Below, piece after piece: positions 1 to 7,620 of a DNA stretch of 45,140 bases. The stretch lies in the NCBI GenBank assembly GCA_910577175.1, contig CAJTLU010000002.1:253437-298576 (forward strand), in the 5' to 3' direction. Made by a program: the position numbers and the translations under genes. How positions within the stretch are numbered: the stretch's first letter is position 1; each line of letters starts with the position of its first letter. The stretch is from an uncultured Lachnospiraceae bacterium. GTDB lineage: Bacteria; Bacillota; Clostridia; Lachnospirales; Lachnospiraceae. The notes below the pieces were generated by a model that saw nothing but the letters and a program-made list of their open reading frames with translations, did not search any database and was not told the origin of the DNA.

Positions 1-100
1 ATCCCAAAGTGAATTTCACAAAATAGCTAGTTTATAATGTGAGACTGGATAGTTTTGAACATGTGATATTTTATAAATTGACATCTAAATAAACCATATA

Positions 101-144
101 ATCATACCCCGGAGCCGCGTTTTGCAGCAGCTCCGGGGTATGAT
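101..144. terminator. Hairpin terminator downstream of the catalase gene
   Basis: A perfect 15-bp stem (101-115 with 130-144, core CCCCGGAGC/GCTCCGGGG) and a 14-nt loop lie 12 bp past the catalase stop codon. No strong T-run follows on the minus strand, so the intrinsic terminator is probable but not textbook. The first 100 bases of the window are AT-rich and hold no gene I can support. Confidence 0.65.
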
Positions 145-155
145 GCTTTCACTAT

Positions 156-833
156 TTATTTCCCCGACAAAAATGATGGCGGGTTACCGTTTATTGTTAC
201 AAATCTGCTGTTCGAAGGGGATGGCTCCGACATGTTGAAATACATTCTGGCTGCCTTTGTGGTGCCGAAGTCGCGGTTCGAGCCGGTGTCCTGGACCTTG
301 TTAAAGGCTTCCCGGAACATGGCGTTGTGGGCTTCTTCGCGGTTTAGGAGGAAGTCGATGGTTTCGCGTACCTTTTTGTCGTGAATCTGCCGGTAGAGAT
401 ATTCGTAGACGACCTTTGCGCGCTGCTCCGAGGCGATATTGGATAATAGGTCGGCGCACAAATCGCCGGTGACTGACACATAGTCCCCGGTCCAGGAGTA
501 GCCGGATGCATTGATGAGGCCGGGATTTAAGCCAAGCAGGACGTGGGTCTGGATTTCGCCTGCCGGGACGCTTACAGCGTCTACGTCGTGCCCGTTTAAG
601 AGGTTGATGGTCTGTGCCACCATTTCCATATGGCTCAGCTCTTCTGCGGCGATATCTAAGAATAAATCCTTGATTTCCGGGTCCTTGATGCGGAAGCTCT
701 GGGACATATACTGCATGGCTGCCTTTAATTCGCCGTTCGCGCCGCCGAGCTGTTCCTGCAAGAGAGCGGCATATTGCGGATTCGCTTTTTCGACTCCGAT
801 GGGATGAAATAATATTTTTTCGTGTTTAAACAT
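156..833 (-). CDS. Manganese catalase family protein (CotJC-like)
   Basis: This is a ferritin-like four-helix protein of the dimanganese catalase family, expected to convert hydrogen peroxide to water and oxygen. Metal ligands are visible as E35, E65 and H68 (in AAEELSHME), E136 (in SEQRAK) and H169 (in REEAHN). The 33-residue gap between the last two equals that of the Lactobacillus plantarum enzyme. At 225 residues it is short, like the spore-coat CotJC proteins and unlike the longer L. plantarum type, but the usual cotJA/cotJB neighbours are absent. The GGAGG ribosome binding site is 7 nt before the ATG and sits inside a hairpin, listed separately. The gene is monocistronic between a terminator and a large palindrome. 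Family is certain; coat or vegetative role is open. Confidence 0.9.
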   Translation of the reverse strand: MFKHEKILFHPIGVEKANPQYAALLQEQLGGANGELKAAMQYMSQSFRIKDPEIKDLFLDIAAEELSHMEMVAQTINLLNGHDVDAVSVPAGEIQTHVLLGLNPGLINASGYSWTGDYVSVTGDLCADLLSNIASEQRAKVVYEYLYRQIHDKKVRETIDFLLNREEAHNAMFREAFNKVQDTGSNRDFGTTKAARMYFNMSEPSPSNSRFVTINGNPPSFLSGK

Positions 834-835
834 GA

Positions 836-877
836 ACTGCCTCCGTTTTTTTGAGAATAGTATCTCACGGAGGCAGT
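836..877 (-). promoter_or_regulatory. Inverted repeat burying the catalase ribosome binding site
   Basis: ACTGCCTCCGT (836-846) and ACGGAGGCAGT (867-877) are perfect 11-bp complements, extended by GAGA (853-856) with TCTC (863-866). Read on the minus strand, the 3' arm contains the GGAGG used by the catalase ATG at 833. A weak extended -10 (TGTAATAAT, just upstream on the minus strand) would start transcription at about the 5' arm, so the hairpin would form the 5' end of the mRNA. It could be a stabilising 5' hairpin, a translational switch, or a DNA operator. Confidence 0.55.
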
Positions 878-929
878 CAGATTATTACAGGGAAAAAATT
901 ATCAGGGAAGCTTTTTACAGATGATTGTT

Positions 930-1054
930 GCACGAATTACGACTCGTTTTTATAAGCGGTTGAAATACCGGACTGTAACAAGGAGAAAGGTGTCTTTCTC
1001 CTTGTTACAAGAAAGAGATATGTTCCGCTTGTAAAAATGGGTCGTAATTCGTGC
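930..1054. repeat. Nested palindromic element between catalase and argH
   Basis: The outer arms are 30 nt each (930-959 and 1025-1054) and match at 26 positions when one is reverse-complemented. Inside lies a perfect 15-bp hairpin, GTAACAAGGAGAAAG (975-989) with its complement (994-1008), around a GTGT loop. The two 15-16 nt segments between arms and hairpin do not pair. It follows the argH stop by 11 bp, so it may end argH transcription. The size, terminal inverted repeats and absence of an ORF also fit a MITE-like element. Confidence 0.7.
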
Positions 1055-1065
1055 GAATATCCTGT

Positions 1066-2442
1066 TTATACTTCGTTTAAGTACGCTTCGTTCCGGACAA
1101 TGACCTGTTCCATGACGGCTGGTCCCGGGGCGCCGAGCGTATTTCTTTTGGTGACGCAGGTTTCCATGCGGATAGCATCGAAGATGTCTGCTTCAAATAC
1201 CGGACTGATTGCCTGATATTCCTCTAAGGTCATATCGTCAAGAGCGATTCCCTTCTGCTCGCAGAAGAGGACAAGCTGTCCGACGATGCCGTGGGCGTCA
1301 CGGAACGGAACGCCGTGGTTGACGAGATAGTCCGCTGCGTCCGTGGCGTTGGTGAAGCCGTTTTTGGCGCTGGCTTCCATAACCTCCGGATGGATGGTCA
1401 TGGTGGAAATCATGCCGGTAAACAGGGCAAGACAGCCCTTTACGGTATCGATGGCGTCAAAGGTAAGCTCCTTGTCTTCCTGCATGTCCTTATTGTAGGC
1501 AAGCGGGAGTCCCTTCATTGTAGTCAGGATGGAAATCAGGGCGCCGTAGACCCGTCCGGTCTTGCCGCGGACAAGCTCTGCGATATCCGGGTTCTTTTTC
1601 TGCGGCATAATGCTGCTGCCGGTTGAGTAGGCGTCGTCCAGCGTAATGAAACGGTACTCGTTGGAGTTCCAGAGGATGATTTCCTCACAGAACCGGCTGA
1701 GGTGCATCATAATCGTGGAGGAGGCGCTTAACAGCTCGATTAAATAATCCCGGTCGGAAACGGAGTCCATACTGTTTTGTGTGGCTCCGGCAAAGTCTAA
1801 AAGGGAAGCGGTATAGTCCCGGTCCAGCGGATAGGTCGTGCCGGCAAGGGCTCCTGCGCCAAGCGGGCAGTAGTTTAAACGTGCTTTCGTATCTGCAAGA
1901 CGGGAACGGTCACGCTTGAACATTTCAAAGTAAGCGCCGATGTGGTGGGCGAAAGTGACCGGCTGCGCTTTCTGCAGATGGGTAAAGCCCGGCATATAGG
2001 TCGTAAGGTGTTCCTTCATTAAAAGGTGCAGTTCCTTTAACAAGGAAAAAAGAAGCTCGTCCATAGCGGCGATTTCGTCCCGGATGTAAAGCTTCATATC
2101 AAGCGCCACTTGGTCGTTGCGGCTGCGGCCGGTGTGGAGCTTTTTCCCGGTCTCGCCGATACGGGCAATCAGGTTTGCCTCGACGAAGCTGTGAATGTCC
2201 TCCTGTGTCCCGTCGATGACAAGGGTACCGTTTGCAATATCCTGCTCAATCCCGGAAAGTCCGGCAATAATGGCGTCTTGTTCCGCGCCGGTTAAGATGC
2301 CCTGCTTTGCAAGCATTGTAACGTGCGCGATGCTGCCGCGGATGTCCTGATGGTAAAATTTCTGGTCAAAGCCGATGGAAGCGTTAAAGTTATGTACTAG
2401 TTGGTCTGTTTCTTTCGTAAAACGACCGCCCCAAAGTTTCAT
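1066..2442 (-). CDS. argH: Argininosuccinate lyase
   Basis: This is the last enzyme of arginine synthesis: it splits argininosuccinate into arginine and fumarate in the cytoplasm, as a tetramer. The 458-residue product opens with KLWGGRF, carries TGRSRNDQ near residue 105 and has the fumarase/aspartase-family signature GSSIMPQKKN at 275-284, with catalytic Ser in that loop. I place the start at 2442, where GAAAGGAG lies just upstream. A longer in-frame start at 2511 would run through the promoter at 2479-2507 and is rejected. The gene stands alone, without argG beside it. ArgR is encoded in this window at 37129 and is the expected regulator, but I could not see a convincing ARG box. Confidence 0.97.
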   Translation of the reverse strand: MKLWGGRFTKETDQLVHNFNASIGFDQKFYHQDIRGSIAHVTMLAKQGILTGAEQDAIIAGLSGIEQDIANGTLVIDGTQEDIHSFVEANLIARIGETGKKLHTGRSRNDQVALDMKLYIRDEIAAMDELLFSLLKELHLLMKEHLTTYMPGFTHLQKAQPVTFAHHIGAYFEMFKRDRSRLADTKARLNYCPLGAGALAGTTYPLDRDYTASLLDFAGATQNSMDSVSDRDYLIELLSASSTIMMHLSRFCEEIILWNSNEYRFITLDDAYSTGSSIMPQKKNPDIAELVRGKTGRVYGALISILTTMKGLPLAYNKDMQEDKELTFDAIDTVKGCLALFTGMISTMTIHPEVMEASAKNGFTNATDAADYLVNHGVPFRDAHGIVGQLVLFCEQKGIALDDMTLEEYQAISPVFEADIFDAIRMETCVTKRNTLGAPGPAVMEQVIVRNEAYLNEV

Positions 2443-2478
2443 AGTAATGTCTCCTTTCAAACCGGTTCTACTGTGCGT

Positions 2479-2507
2479 ATCGTAACACAAATCGGGACGC
2501 TTGTCTA
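2479..2507 (-). promoter_or_regulatory. Sigma-A type promoter of argH
   Basis: On the minus strand, TAGACA and TACGAT are separated by 17 nt, with a TG one base before the -10 (extended -10). It sits 36 bp upstream of the chosen argH ATG. Confidence 0.65.
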
Positions 2508-2538
2508 TCATTTTTAAGGAAAAACTCAGAAAAAGGCT

Positions 2539-2567
2539 TGTCTCCGTTAGCGATTAGGGGTATAATG
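2539..2567 (+). promoter_or_regulatory. Sigma-A type promoter of ackA
   Basis: TTGTCT, a 17-nt spacer and a perfect TATAAT precede ackA by about 110 bp. It is divergent from the argH promoter, 31 bp away. Confidence 0.75.
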
Positions 2568-2676
2568 AAAGAAAGCGCCGGAGCTGCGGGCGGAACGGAC
2601 TGCTGTGCGTAAGCATAGTGGTTCTTTCTGTTGCAAAAATGGAAGAGCCCGGCACAGGATATAGGAGGAAAGAAAA

Positions 2677-3867
2677 ATGAAGATTTTAGTAATTAACTGC
2701 GGAAGCTCGTCCCTGAAATACCAGTTGATTGACATGGAGAATGAGGAAGTTCTCGCAAAGGGACTTTGTGAGCGTATCGGGATTGCAGGCTCTAAGCTGA
2801 CTCACAAGCCGGCGGGGAAGGATGTTTTAGAGAAGGAAGAGGCAATGCCGGACCATCAGGTTGCAGTAAAGCTTGTACTGGCAGCGCTGCAGGATAAGGT
2901 TTATGGTGTGATTTCCGATGTAAATGAGATTGCCGCAGTCGGTCACCGTGTACTTCATGCGGGAAAGTATTACAGCGATTCCATCGTAGTAAACGAGGAT
3001 GTGAAAAAGGTAGTGCGCGATTGCTTTGACCTTGGACCGCTCCACAACCCGGCGAATTTAATCGGTATCGAGGCATGTGAGGCAGCAATGCCGGGGATTC
3101 CGAATGTGGCAGTATTCGACACGGCGTTCCACCAGACCATGCCGGAAAAGGCATATATGTATGCAATTCCGTATGAGTATTATGAAAAGTATGATATCCG
3201 CAGGTACGGCTTCCATGGAACAAGCCACCGCTTTGTTTCTAAGAGGACGATTGAGTTCGGGAAGTTAAACCCGGATAATTCCAAGGTAATTGTGTGCCAT
3301 CTTGGCAACGGCGGCAGCATTTCTGCCGTAGTAAACGGAAAGTGCGTGGATACCAGTATGGGTCTGACTCCGTTGGAGGGTCTGATTATGGGTACGAGAA
3401 GCGGCGACCTTGACCCGGCGGTGGTACAGTATATTGCCAACAAGGAAGGGAAAGACGTAAACGAGGTAATCAATATTTTAAATAAAAAGTCCGGCATTTT
3501 TGGTATTTCCGGTGTATCCAGCGACTTCCGCGACGTGCAGAAGGCGCAGAGGGAAGGAAATAAGAGGGCGGATATTGCAGTTGAGGCATTTGTATACCGT
3601 GTGGCAAAATACATCGGCGCTTATGTAGCTGCGATGAACGGCGTGGATGCGATTACGTTTACAGCCGGCGTAGGTGAGAATGATGCGGTAATCCGCAATG
3701 CAATTTGCTCTTACCTTGGTTATCTTGGCGTGACCGTGGATGCAAAGAAGAATGAGCTCCGCGGTGAGGAGGTAGAGATTTCCGGTGCAGATTCCAAGGT
3801 GAAAGTATATGTTATCCCGACAAATGAGGAGCTTGCAATCGCAAGGGAAACGAAGGCTTTAATTTAA
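2677..3867 (+). CDS. ackA: Acetate kinase
   Basis: AckA converts acetyl phosphate and ADP to acetate and ATP, the energy-conserving end of fermentative acetate production. The 396 residues match the family length. The N-terminal NCGSSSLKY phosphate-binding motif is intact. R91, D148, H180 (GFHGTSHR) and E384 fall at the same numbers as the catalytic residues of the Methanosarcina enzyme, and FTAGVGEND is present near the C terminus. The ATG follows AGGAGG by a good distance. Phosphotransacetylase (pta), a frequent upstream partner, is not here: the neighbour is the divergent argH. A consensus promoter downstream separates it from yceD. Confidence 0.98.
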   Translation: MKILVINCGSSSLKYQLIDMENEEVLAKGLCERIGIAGSKLTHKPAGKDVLEKEEAMPDHQVAVKLVLAALQDKVYGVISDVNEIAAVGHRVLHAGKYYSDSIVVNEDVKKVVRDCFDLGPLHNPANLIGIEACEAAMPGIPNVAVFDTAFHQTMPEKAYMYAIPYEYYEKYDIRRYGFHGTSHRFVSKRTIEFGKLNPDNSKVIVCHLGNGGSISAVVNGKCVDTSMGLTPLEGLIMGTRSGDLDPAVVQYIANKEGKDVNEVINILNKKSGIFGISGVSSDFRDVQKAQREGNKRADIAVEAFVYRVAKYIGAYVAAMNGVDAITFTAGVGENDAVIRNAICSYLGYLGVTVDAKKNELRGEEVEISGADSKVKVYVIPTNEELAIARETKALI

Positions 3868-3879
3868 TTAAAAAAATAG

Positions 3880-3908
3880 TTGACAAATAGAATGACGGAT
3901 ACTATAAT
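3880..3908 (+). promoter_or_regulatory. Consensus sigma-A promoter of yceD-rpmF
   Basis: TTGACA, exactly 17 nt, and TATAAT: a perfect match to the vegetative consensus, starting 12 bp after the ackA stop. It is expected to be strong, as suits a ribosomal protein operon. Confidence 0.9.
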
Positions 3909-3969
3909 ATTCTAGTGTGGGTTTTGAACCATACCCAAGGTATGCCATTTGGCGGGACAGGAGCTTTGT

Positions 3970-4497
3970 ATGACAGTATCTTTATCTGAGGTTATGCAGG
4001 TTGCAGGCGGAGTATTTACAAAAGAGATTCCGTACGGACCAGAGGAGTTTTGCTATGCAGGAGGGCGGTATCCGTTTCTGGGAAAGGAACCGGTACGTCT
4101 GACGATGACAAATCTCGGAGGAAAAAAGATAAGGATTGCACTGGAGGGCGAAGTGAAGGTTTCCCTGCCTTGTGACCGCTGTCTTAGGGAGGTGGCTGTG
4201 ACGATTCCGTTCCAGACAGAGCGGGAGGTCGATTTTTCCCGGAGCAATGAGGAAAGAGCTGCCGATTTGGACGAAACCGGTTTTATAAACGGATACGATT
4301 TAGACGTGGACGCATTTGTCTGCGAGGAAATCTTGCTTGGGTTCCCCATGAAGGTTCTGTGTCAGGAAGACTGCAAAGGAATCTGCAAGGTTTGCGGAGC
4401 AAATCTGAACGAGGGCGAGTGTGGCTGTGACCGCACGGAACCGGATCCGAGAATGTCTGTTATCCGAGATATTTTTAACAACTTTAAGGAGGTGTAA
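3970..4497 (+). CDS. YceD family protein (DUF177)
   Basis: This is a small protein of the YceD/DUF177 family, widely encoded directly before rpmF. In plants and some bacteria the family is tied to 23S rRNA accumulation, but its biochemical role is not settled. The 175-residue product has the family layout: a beta-rich N-terminal half, a CDRC motif in the middle, and a C-terminal cysteine cluster (CxxDCKGICxxCG, then CGCD) ending in DPR, probably metal-binding. I chose the ATG at 3970 because GGAG lies 7 nt before it. A TTG at 3949 is also in frame but has no ribosome binding site. The stop is 2 bp before rpmF, so the two are translated from one mRNA. Confidence 0.9.
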   Translation: MTVSLSEVMQVAGGVFTKEIPYGPEEFCYAGGRYPFLGKEPVRLTMTNLGGKKIRIALEGEVKVSLPCDRCLREVAVTIPFQTEREVDFSRSNEERAADLDETGFINGYDLDVDAFVCEEILLGFPMKVLCQEDCKGICKVCGANLNEGECGCDRTEPDPRMSVIRDIFNNFKEV

Positions 4498-4499
4498 TC

Positions 4500-4682
4500 A
4501 TGGGAGCAATTTGTCCGAAGAATAAGCATTCCAAGGCAAGACGTGACAGTCGCAGAGCAAACTGGAAGATGACTGCCCCGAACCTTGTAAAGTGCAGCAA
4601 GTGCGGCGCGCTTATGATGCCGCATAGAGTATGCAAGGCCTGCGGTTCTTATAACAAGAAGGAAATCATCACGGCTGAGTAA
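4500..4682 (+). CDS. rpmF: 50S ribosomal protein L32
   Basis: L32 is a small basic protein of the large ribosomal subunit. The 60-residue sequence shows the typical start MGAICPKNKHSKARRD, and CSKC and CKAC pairs that form the zinc ribbon, so this is the zinc-binding paralogue type. AAGGAGG lies just before the ATG and overlaps the end of yceD. A terminator follows within 45 bp. In many relatives rpmF is followed by plsX and acpP; here it is followed by rho. Confidence 0.97.
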   Translation: MGAICPKNKHSKARRDSRRANWKMTAPNLVKCSKCGALMMPHRVCKACGSYNKKEIITAE

Positions 4683-4726
4683 TACACGCCGGTGAAGGAT
4701 TTTGAATAGGACAGGACGCAACATAA

Positions 4727-4768
4727 GAGCCCTTGCCGGGTAGAAGAAAACTACGGGCAGGGGCTTTT
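4727..4768 (+). terminator. Rho-independent terminator after rpmF
   Basis: AGCCCTTGCCGGGTAG pairs with CTACGGGCAGGGGCT, with one bulge, followed by TTTTTT and more pyrimidines. This is a classic intrinsic terminator closing yceD-rpmF. Confidence 0.85.
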
Positions 4769-4830
4769 TTCTTTCTATTATTCTATATTTAGAAATCGTC
4801 TGTATCGTACATTGTCGCTGCAATGAATAC

Positions 4831-4859
4831 TTGCATTTTGTAGTGCAATATGCTACTAT
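4831..4859 (+). promoter_or_regulatory. Promoter of rho with long leader
   Basis: TTGCAT, 17 nt, TACTAT, with TG one base before the -10. It gives a leader of roughly 165 nt before rho. This AT-rich leader (4866-5033) holds no ORF. Rho mRNA leaders are often used for autogenous termination, which is inference here. A second weak extended -10 (TGCTAAAAT, 4962-4970) lies inside the leader. Confidence 0.6.
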
Positions 4860-5033
4860 GGAAGAAAAGAAACGCTATGAGGAAGTTTTTTCGATACGGT
4901 TCAGTAAATTTTCCCCAATTATAATACGATTATGTAGAGTTCGGTAAGAAAAGTTAATGAATGCTAAAATGTAAAGAGTTAATTATGGGTTGAGATAACG
5001 GAAAAAATTACTGCAGTTTTAAGAGGAGGTTCT

Positions 5034-6863
5034 ATGGAAGCTTATTTTAACATGACAATTGTACAGCTAAAGGAGGAGGCAAAAGCGCGCGGAATCAAAG
5101 GAGTTTCTACTATGAAAAAGCAGGAGCTGGCAGAGCTTCTTGTAAAGGAGGATCAGAAGGCCGCGCAGAAGCAGAAGGCGGTGCAGGAGCAGAAGGCTGA
5201 AAAAAAGAACGCTGAAAAAAAGAGTGCAGAGAAGACAGAACCTGTGGCTGTGGACAAGTCAGCCGGGGAGACTCCGAGACACGAAGGGCAGCAGGAGCGG
5301 AGACCGGTACGGCAGAATACAGGTGTACAGGAGCGTCCTTCGGGAAGAGTGCAGAACCAGAGAACAGGGCTGAGACAGGAGCATGTGTCAGGGAGACCAC
5401 AGTCGCGGAATACAGGGACGGGACAGGAGCGTCTTTCGGGAAGGCCGCAGATGCAGGGAGTGAGTACCGGGCAGGAGCGTTCTTCAGGGAGGCCGCAGAT
5501 GCAGGGAGTGAGTACCGGGCAGGAGCGTTCTTCAGGAAGGCCGCAGGTGCAGGGAATGGGTACCGGGCAGGAACGTCTGACGGGAAGGCCGCAGTCGCGG
5601 ACCACAGGCATGGGGCAGGAACGCACGTCCGGAAGAATGGTACAGCAGCCGTCCGGGGAAGGAGCAGCTTCCTCCTACGAGACTTCCTACCAGCCGCGCT
5701 TTGAGCCGGAAAAGGTTACACCGTCAGATATCCAGAGTCTGGACAGTGGAGAGACGCGTTCCGGCATTTTAGAGATTATGCCGGAGAACTTTGGCTTTAT
5801 CCGTTGTGACAATTACCTTCCGGGGGAGAATGATGTTTATGTTTCTCCTTCACAAATCCGTCGTTTTGGTTTGAGAACGGGAGATATTATCTGTGGGAAT
5901 ACAAAGATAAGGATGCAGGGAGAGAAGTTCAGCGCCTTGCTTTATATTAAAAATGTGAACGGGGTTCCGGTGGACGAGCTTGTAAAACGGAAGCGGTTCG
6001 AAGAATTAACGCCGATTTTTCCGAATGAGCGCATTCATTTGGAAACGCCGGGCTGCAGCCTGTCCATGCGTATGGTGGATTTGATTTCTCCGATTGGAAA
6101 GGGACAGCGAGGTATGATTGTTTCCCAGCCGAAGGCAGGAAAAACGACCCTCTTAAAGCAGATTGCAAAGGCGATTACAACAAATCATCCGGATATGAAT
6201 ATGATTATTCTTCTGATTGACGAGCGTCCGGAGGAGGTAACGGACATCAAGGAGTCGATTGAAGGAAAGACCGTGGAGGTCATTTATTCTACCTTTGATG
6301 AGCTTCCGGAGAATCATAAGAGGGTTTCTGAAATGGTAATCGAGCGTGCCAAGCGTCTGGTAGAGCAGAAGCGGGATGTGGTGATTTTGCTTGACAGTAT
6401 TACCCGTCTGGCACGCGCCTATAATCTTACGATTCCGGCAAGCGGCAGAACCTTATCCGGCGGTCTTGACCCGGCAGCGCTCCATATGCCGAAAAAGTTT
6501 TTTGGTGCGGCAAGAAATATGCGCGAGGGCGGCAGCCTTACGATTCTGGCAACAGCGCTTGTAGAGACCGGAAGCCGCATGGACGACGTAGTATTCGAGG
6601 AATTTAAGGGAACCGGCAACATGGAGCTGCAGTTGGACCGGAACCTTTCTGAGCGCAGGGTGTTCCCGGCAATCGACCTGCCGCGTTCGAGCACACGGCG
6701 GGATGATTTGCTTTTGACAAAGGAGGAGCAGGAGGCGACCTCCGTCATCCGTAAAATGTTCAGTAATTCCAAGTCAGAGGAATCGATGGAAAATATTATG
6801 CGTACCTTCCAAAATACGAAGAATAATGCAGAGTTTATTGAAATGATTAAAAAGTACCGATAA
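5034..6863 (+). CDS. rho: Transcription termination factor Rho with repeat-bearing N-terminal insert
   Basis: Rho is a hexameric RNA-dependent ATPase that ends transcription of untranslated RNA. Residues 8-36 are the Rho N-terminal helical domain (TIVQLKEEAKARGI). Residues 40-240 are a charged, low-complexity insert, including six 16-residue repeats (104-199). Residues 244-290 are the cold-shock-like RNA-binding domain. The RecA-type motor follows, with Walker A at 364-372 (SQPKAGKTT), Walker B (VVILLDS, 449-455) and the RNA-contacting R loop. At 609 residues it is far longer than the 420-residue E. coli protein, all from the insert. Such inserts are known in Clostridia and Actinobacteria and may bind RNA or drive condensation. 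AGAGGAGG precedes the ATG. ung follows 34 bp later, probably in the same transcript. Confidence 0.97.
   Translation: MEAYFNMTIVQLKEEAKARGIKGVSTMKKQELAELLVKEDQKAAQKQKAVQEQKAEKKNAEKKSAEKTEPVAVDKSAGETPRHEGQQERRPVRQNTGVQERPSGRVQNQRTGLRQEHVSGRPQSRNTGTGQERLSGRPQMQGVSTGQERSSGRPQMQGVSTGQERSSGRPQVQGMGTGQERLTGRPQSRTTGMGQERTSGRMVQQPSGEGAASSYETSYQPRFEPEKVTPSDIQSLDSGETRSGILEIMPENFGFIRCDNYLPGENDVYVSPSQIRRFGLRTGDIICGNTKIRMQGEKFSALLYIKNVNGVPVDELVKRKRFEELTPIFPNERIHLETPGCSLSMRMVDLISPIGKGQRGMIVSQPKAGKTTLLKQIAKAITTNHPDMNMIILLIDERPEEVTDIKESIEGKTVEVIYSTFDELPENHKRVSEMVIERAKRLVEQKRDVVILLDSITRLARAYNLTIPASGRTLSGGLDPAALHMPKKFFGAARNMREGGSLTILATALVETGSRMDDVVFEEFKGTGNMELQLDRNLSERRVFPAIDLPRSSTRRDDLLLTKEEQEATSVIRKMFSNSKSEESMENIMRTFQNTKNNAEFIEMIKKYR
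5343..5630 (+). repeat. Six tandem 48-bp units inside rho
   Basis: The units encode a 16-residue repeat of the form GRPQ-xxxxx-TGQERSS (residues 104-199 of Rho). Units 3 and 4 are identical in protein and nearly so in DNA; the outer units are more diverged. The copy number probably varies between strains. Confidence 0.9.
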
Positions 6864-6897
6864 AAATAAAACGAGAAAGAAGAAAAGGAGAAAAGCG

Positions 6898-7572
6898 ATG
6901 GCTGCAATTGACAATGACTGGCTTCCTGCAGTGGATGCAGAGTTTAAGAAGCCTTATTATGCACAGTTATACCAGTTTGTAAAAGAGGAGTATTCAAAAA
7001 CGTTGGTTTTCCCGCCTGCGGACGAGATTTTTTCCGCCCTGCATCTGACCCCGCTGTCCAAGGTAAAGGTAGTGATTATCGGACAGGACCCATATCATAA
7101 CGTCGGACAGGCGCATGGACTTTGCTTTTCTGTAAGACCCGATGTGGACATCCCTCCGTCTTTGGTCAATATTTATAAAGAGCTGCAGACGGACTGCGGC
7201 TACCGGATTCCGAACAACGGCTATCTTGTAAAGTGGGCGGAGCAGGGGGTACTTCTTTTGAATACCGTGCTGACGGTTCGTGCACATCAGGCAAACTCCC
7301 ATAAGGGACAGGGCTGGGAGAAGTTTACCGATGCGATTATACAGGCAGTCAATGAACAGGACCGACCGATTGTCTATCTTCTTTGGGGGCGTCCGGCGCA
7401 AAGCAAGATGTCGATGCTGACGAATCCGAAGCACAAGGTGCTTACCGCACCTCATCCAAGTCCGCTTTCCGCAAGCAGGGGCTTTTTCGGCTGCCGGCAT
7501 TTTTCGCAGGCGAATGCGTTTTTAGAGGAGAACGGCTTAGCGCCAATTGACTGGCAGATAGAGGATGTGTAA
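6898..7572 (+). CDS. ung: Uracil-DNA glycosylase
   Basis: Family 1 UDG removes uracil from DNA as the first step of base excision repair. The 224-residue product is full length. The water-activating motif is GQDPYH with D64, and the leucine-loop motif is HPSPLSASRGFFG with H186. The uracil-specificity stretch LLNTVLTVR is also present. AAAGGAG lies 6 nt before the ATG. It sits 34 bp after rho without a visible terminator or promoter between them, so co-transcription is likely. Confidence 0.97.
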   Translation: MAAIDNDWLPAVDAEFKKPYYAQLYQFVKEEYSKTLVFPPADEIFSALHLTPLSKVKVVIIGQDPYHNVGQAHGLCFSVRPDVDIPPSLVNIYKELQTDCGYRIPNNGYLVKWAEQGVLLLNTVLTVRAHQANSHKGQGWEKFTDAIIQAVNEQDRPIVYLLWGRPAQSKMSMLTNPKHKVLTAPHPSPLSASRGFFGCRHFSQANAFLEENGLAPIDWQIEDV

Positions 7573-7620
7573 AGAACAGAGAGTTGTTTTTTATTTTTGA
7601 ACTAGAAGAGAGAAAAGAGG

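Noticed and set aside
78..102. TTGACA and TATAAT as a promoter near the left edge
   Set aside because: The two boxes are only 13 nt apart, too close for a sigma-A promoter, and no plus-strand gene follows.
5153..5626. Cys/Pro-rich repeat protein on the minus strand
   Set aside because: It is the reverse reading of the Rho repeat region; the plus frame continues into a complete Rho.
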